Below are positions 57,784 through 64,000 of a stretch of DNA of 64,000 bases, in pieces. The notes beneath the pieces are model-generated. The model worked only from the letters and a program-made list of their open reading frames with translations. It was not told where the DNA came from and ran no database searches. Each line of letters opens with the position of its first letter. The stretch's first letter is position 1. Origin of the DNA: Saprospiraceae bacterium (GTDB lineage: Bacteria; Bacteroidota; Bacteroidia; Chitinophagales; Saprospiraceae); NCBI GenBank assembly GCA_030728245.1, contig JANQZX010000035.1:17732-81731 (forward strand), written 5' to 3'. A program made the translations under genes and the position numbers.

Positions 57784-58683
57784 ATGAGAATATTAACTCT
57801 GTGTATTTACCTTTTTTTGATAAAGGTCACCTTAGTGGCTCAACTGCCCGAAAGTAATATTTTCCAATTAGAAATAAAAAAAGATGCTCAGGGAAATTTA
57901 AAGCTTCAGAAGCCTACCCTTTTAACTTCATTGAATACACAGGGTTATAACAATCACCCCCATTTAGTAGGAGATAGTCTTTTATTTTACAGCAGTGCCG
58001 CAAAAGGAGCCTCTCATCCCGACATTTACAAACTGAACACTTCCAGTGGTAAGTTAGTACGCTTCACCGACACAAAGGAAGGTGAATATTCTGCCATAAC
58101 TATGCCTAATAAAAGGGACATTGGTGTTTTAAGAATGGAGTTTTGGCCAAAGGACACCCTTCAAAGGATTTGGTCGCTGCCTTTAGACGGACAAAATCAA
58201 GGAAAACCCATTTTAGCAAATCATACGAATATTGGCTATTTTAGATGGGTTTCCGATCAAGGCGTAATTACCTTTGAACTGGGAAATCCACAAACCCTTT
58301 GGTATCGCCGTTTAGATGAAACGGCCTCTACAATAATAACCTCCTCACCAGGCAGATGTTTTCGGGTCACTGAAAATGGGGAACTTTACTATATTCAAAA
58401 GGCTAAACCAGGAGAACCCTCCTTCATTTACCGAACAAAAGCCATTTACTCCAGTGAAAGCCCCAAAATACCTATCATCATGCCATTGAACCAACAGGAA
58501 GATTTCAGTATTTTAAAAGATGGTACTTTAATAATGGCAGAAGGAGCAAAAATTTATCAATTTCACCCTGACAAAAATGCGAACTGGGAACTTTTGGTTG
58601 ATTTATCCAATTTTCCATTGAAAAAAATTACCCGAATGGAAATTAACGGAAGTGAAAATAAACTTGTTTTAGTAGCTCAATAA
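57784..58683 (+). CDS. Secreted beta-propeller-like (PD40/WD40-type) hypothetical protein
   Basis: Signal peptide; repeated blade-like segments (DSLLFYSSAAKGASHPDIYKLNTSSGKLVRFTDTKEGEYSAITM). Confidence 0.65.
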   Translation: MRILTLCIYLFLIKVTLVAQLPESNIFQLEIKKDAQGNLKLQKPTLLTSLNTQGYNNHPHLVGDSLLFYSSAAKGASHPDIYKLNTSSGKLVRFTDTKEGEYSAITMPNKRDIGVLRMEFWPKDTLQRIWSLPLDGQNQGKPILANHTNIGYFRWVSDQGVITFELGNPQTLWYRRLDETASTIITSSPGRCFRVTENGELYYIQKAKPGEPSFIYRTKAIYSSESPKIPIIMPLNQQEDFSILKDGTLIMAEGAKIYQFHPDKNANWELLVDLSNFPLKKITRMEINGSENKLVLVAQ

Positions 58684-58692
58684 ATATAACCA

Positions 58693-59319
58693 ATGAAAAA
58701 CGCTTATATAATTCGAACACTCTTGAGCGTTTTACTGTTTTTGCAAATAACGAGTCCATTGATTTCCCAATCAAAAAAGGAAATGATTGCCTACAGAAAA
58801 ACTCATCTGGACGAACTATTGGCAGACCCCAGAAAACCTATTACGCCTGAGGAAAAAAATTTAATAAAATATTTTTCATATAAAAAATCCTGGCAGGTTG
58901 AAGCAGAATATGTTCCATTAGAAAAGGAACCTGTATTTCAAATGCCTACCTACAGTGGTGTTACCCGAGATTATCGAAAATTTGCCACGGCAACCTTTAC
59001 ACATGGTCCTGAAAAAATAACGGTATATCTATACCAAAATATGACATTAATACGTCAACCGCAATTTAAAGATTACTTATTCTTACCCTTTAAAGATGAC
59101 ACCAACGGTGTGGAAAGTTATGGAGGAGGTCGTTATATGGATGTAAGGTTAAGTACTGTTAAGGACGGGAAGATCATTTTAAATTTTAATAAAGCGTATA
59201 ATCCATATTGTGCCTATAATGAAGGATTCAATTGCCCGATTCCACCACAAGAGAATCATCTAAATCTCGCAATCAGAGCCGGAGAACGTAATTTTGAGTC
59301 AAAAAGAGGTGAAAAATAA
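58693..59319 (+). CDS. DUF1684 domain protein
   Basis: YLFLPFKDDTNGVESYGGGRYMDV...ILNFNKAYNPYCAYNEGFNCPIPPQENHLNLAIRAGE. Confidence 0.88.
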   Translation: MKNAYIIRTLLSVLLFLQITSPLISQSKKEMIAYRKTHLDELLADPRKPITPEEKNLIKYFSYKKSWQVEAEYVPLEKEPVFQMPTYSGVTRDYRKFATATFTHGPEKITVYLYQNMTLIRQPQFKDYLFLPFKDDTNGVESYGGGRYMDVRLSTVKDGKIILNFNKAYNPYCAYNEGFNCPIPPQENHLNLAIRAGERNFESKRGEK

Positions 59320-59376
59320 GTATTAACTGCCTTTTTGTTCTTAAAATCTGACATAAAAGGGATTAAACATGAAAAT

Positions 59377-59405
59377 TTGGCAGATAATAAAGATTGGCAC
59401 ATAAT
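59377..59405 (+). promoter_or_regulatory. Tandem direct repeat TTGGCAGATAAT / TTGGCACATAAT upstream of groES
   Basis: 11/12 identical copies, start-to-start 17 bp. Confidence 0.55.
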
Positions 59406-59456
59406 GTGATAGCATTCTATTAAATATTTTTTAACCACCTAATAAAATAAAGAGAT

Positions 59457-59720
59457 ATGAGGCCAATCAACGATCGTGTTGTAGTAAAGCCTGCTCCTGC
59501 GGAAGAAAAGACGAAGGGAGGAATTATTATCCCTGATACCGCTAAAGAAAAACCTCAAAGAGGTGAAGTAGTAGCAGTAGGACCAGGAAAAGACGGTAAC
59601 CTAATGACAGTTCAGGTAGGCGACACCGTTTTATATGGTAAATATGCTGGTCAGGAATTGAATTTCGAAGGGTATGATTATTTAATCATGCGCGAAGATG
59701 ACATTTTGGTCATTCTGTAA
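59457..59720 (+). CDS. groES: Co-chaperonin GroES
   Basis: [44 protein letters not shown]. Confidence 0.97.
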   Translation: MRPINDRVVVKPAPAEEKTKGGIIIPDTAKEKPQRGEVVAVGPGKDGNLMTVQVGDTVLYGKYAGQELNFEGYDYLIMREDDILVIL

Positions 59721-61391
<1,671 letters not shown>

Positions 61392-61417
61392 TATTCGTTT
61401 TTAAGATAATCCATAGT

Positions 61418-61456
61418 AAAGCCATCATTGGGATTTTCCCGGTGATGGCTTTTTTA
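61418..61456. terminator. Bidirectional intrinsic terminator between groEL and the ZIP gene
   Basis: AGCCATCATTGGGA-ttt-TCCCGGTGATGGCT followed by a T-run; ZIP stop codon abuts it. Confidence 0.87.
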
Positions 61457-62194
61457 ATGCCAGGAACTTAATATGGCCAACATAAATCCTGATAAAATAA
61501 CCACCCATTTGTAACGATCTGTATCTTTCTCACTTTTCTTGTGCCAGCTTTCCAATAATATGCTCGCAGATATATGTAAAAATGATCCCGCAACCATCGC
61601 CATCAATATAGTGATAATGGTTGAAGTTAAATGTAATAATGAAACAATCCAGGCTGAAAATGGTGCCATCAAAGAAAAAATAAGGATGATCAATGCCGCA
61701 TGAATCGATTTCGTTTTTGTTAACATAAATAATGAAGCAAGGGCAAATCCCTCTCCTATCTTATGCATTAGGATACCGTAAACAAAACCATGTTCGTGTC
61801 CACCTGTTTCGCGATGTAAATGAGACCATTCATTATAACTGCCTACAGAAGCACCGTCCATCAGTGCGTGAAAACTTAATCCGACAAATACCTGTAAAGC
61901 CATTTGCTTATTTAGAGAAGTGGTAGTGTGAATGTGTCCATGCTCACTGCCACCAGAAATTTTTTGTATGATCAGCTGGATAAAAAAACCTATAAGTATC
62001 CAGGGACTTTTTTCAGGGCTTATCCTGATAATATCAGGAACAAAAACAATTAGGGCGATACCCAGTAAATAGGCACCACTAAAAAGGAGAATTCTTGAAA
62101 GAAACATCTCTCCCCTCTTTAAAATAAAAGGTAAAATAGCTCCTAACCATACTACCATTATCAGCCCAAAATAAATTAACCAAGATTGACCCAT
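61454..62194 (-). CDS. ZIP family metal transporter
   Basis: FHALMDGASVGSY and HKIGEGFALASLF TM metal-site motifs; His-rich loop SEHGHIHTT. Confidence 0.87.
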   Translation of the reverse strand: MGQSWLIYFGLIMVVWLGAILPFILKRGEMFLSRILLFSGAYLLGIALIVFVPDIIRISPEKSPWILIGFFIQLIIQKISGGSEHGHIHTTTSLNKQMALQVFVGLSFHALMDGASVGSYNEWSHLHRETGGHEHGFVYGILMHKIGEGFALASLFMLTKTKSIHAALIILIFSLMAPFSAWIVSLLHLTSTIITILMAMVAGSFLHISASILLESWHKKSEKDTDRYKWVVILSGFMLAILSSWH

Positions 62195-62196
62195 TT

Positions 62197-62772
62197 TTAA
62201 CCTTTTACTTCTTTTTCTTTATTCAGAACGCGAAGATACGTTTTTGCAACAATGTTGCCAAAATAAAATCCTATTAATCCACCAATGAAAACATCTAATG
62301 GATAATGAACACCCACGTAAACCTGGGCAAAACAAATAGAAAACGCCCAAACATACCATAAAAAGCGCCATTTAAATGATATAAAATGAGCAGTATAATA
62401 AAAAAAAGCAGCCAAGGCAAAATGGTTTACCGCATGGCTGGAGGGAAAAGATAAACCACTTCCACAAGACACTAAGGGGTCAAACAAGGTGTTCAGCTGA
62501 AAATCATTGCAAGGTCTTAATCTGTTAAATAAGGGTTTTAACAACCGGCTACTTACCATATCAGATATTGAAACGAGGCCTATCAAAAACAGAAGATATT
62601 TGAAAAAAACTTTCTTACCCCACTGATAACTATATATCAGAATGACTATATACAGAGGTATCCATATAAATTTATTTCTCAATAGAGGCAGTACCATGTC
62701 CAGCAATGGATTACGCAAATATTCCTGAATAAAAAGGAATATCATTTTATCTATTCCCAGGTATTTCTCCAA
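62197..62772 (-). CDS. PAP2 superfamily membrane phosphatase
   Basis: LKPLFNRLRPC, FPSSHAVNHFALA, VYVGVHYPLDVFIG. Confidence 0.92.
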   Translation of the reverse strand: MEKYLGIDKMIFLFIQEYLRNPLLDMVLPLLRNKFIWIPLYIVILIYSYQWGKKVFFKYLLFLIGLVSISDMVSSRLLKPLFNRLRPCNDFQLNTLFDPLVSCGSGLSFPSSHAVNHFALAAFFYYTAHFISFKWRFLWYVWAFSICFAQVYVGVHYPLDVFIGGLIGFYFGNIVAKTYLRVLNKEKEVKG

Positions 62773-62812
62773 AGCCTTTTTTTTACAAAGATAAGAGATG
62801 CTTGCTATTTTG

Positions 62813-62820
62813 TATATTTG
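62813..62820 (+). promoter_or_regulatory. Candidate -7 box TATATTTG for the phosphohexomutase gene
   Basis: TAnnTTTG match 18 bp upstream of GTG 62838. Confidence 0.5.
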
Positions 62821-62837
62821 CTACAAAATCAAAAAAG

Positions 62838-64000
62838 GTGACTTTAATAAAATCTATTTCCGGAACCAGGGGAACCATTGGTGGGCGACCAAGTGAAAAC
62901 TTAACTGCCATTGACATTGTCGTTATGACCGCTGCTTTCGCGCACTGGCTAAAGCAAAAAAATGATAAACGTAAAGTAGTTATAGGTCGGGATGCCAGAA
63001 TTTCAGGTTCTATGGTAGCTGGATTAGTAAATAATACATTAATTTCCATGGGATTTAATGTCGTTGACCTTGGATTATCCACTACGCCAACAGTTGAAAT
63101 GTGGGTGACCAAGGAGAATGCGGCTGGGGGTATCGTTATAACTGCCAGTCATAATCCGCGGGAATGGAATGCACTAAAATTTTTAAATGACCAGGGAGAG
63201 TTTATTTCAGCAAAAGATGGAGAAACATTGTTGGATATTTCAGCCCGGCCAGAAATTATCGACTATGTAAATATTGATGAACTGGGTAAATTGACCCAAT
63301 TCAATGAGTCTCATTTTGACTACCATCTTGAAGCTATTTTAAAACATCCTCTTGTTCAGGTAGATGCCATTAGGTCTAAAAAATTCCACATAGTCATAGA
63401 CCCGATAAATTCAACGGGTGCCATTTTTGTACCCATACTTTTAAAAGCTTTAGGATGTACATTTTCTCTGGTACATGGCGCAGTTCATGGTGATTTTGCT
63501 CATAACCCCGAACCTTTACCAGAACATTTAACTGATCTTTGCGATGCAGTAAAGTCAGATAAAGGTGCTTTGGGCATCGCTGTGGATCCCGATGTTGACC
63601 GACTTGCGCTGATAGATGAAAACGGGCATTTGTTTGGAGAAGAATATACTTTAGTCGCTGTAGCTGATTATGTATTATCTCTCAAAAAAGGAAATACTGT
63701 CTCTAATCTTTCCTCTACCAGGGCATTAAGAGATATTACCTTATTACATGGTGGTCAATATGCTGCCAGTGCTGTAGGTGAGGTCAATGTGGTAGAGGTT
63801 ATGAAAAAAACCAATGCCGTGATCGGTGGTGAAGGTAATGGTGGTATCATTGTACCCGATCTACATTTCGGAAGAGATGCCTTCATTGGCATTGCCTTGT
63901 TTCTTTCGTTTATGGCTACTAAAAATATGCCTGTCTCAGAAATAAAAAAAACCTATCCTACCTATTTTATAATAAAAAGTAAAATGTCAATTCCCGTAGG
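62838..64000 (+). CDS. Phosphoglucosamine mutase/phosphomannomutase family protein (3' truncated by window end)
   Basis: My translation from GTG: VTLIKSISGTRGTIGGRPSENLTAIDIV...VVIGRDARISG...GGIVITASHNPREWNALKF...AVDPDVDRLALID...IGGEGNGGII; absent from the ORF track because no stop occurs before the end. Confidence 0.93.
   Translation, partial: MTLIKSISGTRGTIGGRPSENLTAIDIVVMTAAFAHWLKQKNDKRKVVIGRDARISGSMVAGLVNNTLISMGFNVVDLGLSTTPTVEMWVTKENAAGGIVITASHNPREWNALKFLNDQGEFISAKDGETLLDISARPEIIDYVNIDELGKLTQFNESHFDYHLEAILKHPLVQVDAIRSKKFHIVIDPINSTGAIFVPILLKALGCTFSLVHGAVHGDFAHNPEPLPEHLTDLCDAVKSDKGALGIAVDPDVDRLALIDENGHLFGEEYTLVAVADYVLSLKKGNTVSNLSSTRALRDITLLHGGQYAASAVGEVNVVEVMKKTNAVIGGEGNGGIIVPDLHFGRDAFIGIALFLSFMATKNMPVSEIKKTYPTYFIIKSKMSIPV

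Noticed and set aside
59320-59456. CIRCE/HrcA operator or sigma-54 promoter upstream of groES
   Set aside because: No TTAGCACTC-N9-GAGTGCTAA. The TTGGCAC copy has GA instead of GC at the -12 position (GG-N10-GA), so a sigma-54 promoter is not supported.

Overview
The window is a gene-dense stretch of a Bacteroidota chromosome. The cohesin-domain protein and overall gene complement hint at a Saprospiraceae-like lineage, but this is inference. About 50 mostly housekeeping genes are present: tRNA modification (mnmA, tsaD), ribosome assembly (rimM, rsmD, rpsP, rpmF), pyrimidine genes (pyrR, pyrB), aminoacyl-tRNA synthetases (glnS, argS, trpS), metK, hemL, a fused trehalose-6-P synthase/phosphatase, groES-groEL, and an aromatic amino acid operon (pheA, aminotransferase, tyrA, DAHP synthase-chorismate mutase). 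There are also two histidine kinase/response regulator pairs and several unknown envelope proteins. I saw no prophage, CRISPR array, tRNA, rRNA, transposase or recognisable defence locus. The strongest finding is an apparent ribosome-mediated transcription attenuator at 57523-57646 (minus strand) ahead of pheA. It has an unannotated 18-codon leader peptide, MNFSVAFYFSGFCFYVLS (5 Phe and 2 Tyr), a GGGAC segment right after its stop codon that can pair with GTCCC, and a competing AGTCCCG/CGGGACT hairpin followed by nine T's just before pheA. Other points of interest are a mosaic non-coding repeat island (about 52.94-53.44 kb), a structured rpsP leader, a 13-bp intercistronic hairpin downstream of rpsP, tandem TTGGCA(N)ATAAT repeats upstream of groES, an alpha-2-macroglobulin that has lost its thioester Cys, and an L32 with a degenerate zinc ribbon. 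All calls come from reading sequence and translations; no database search was run.
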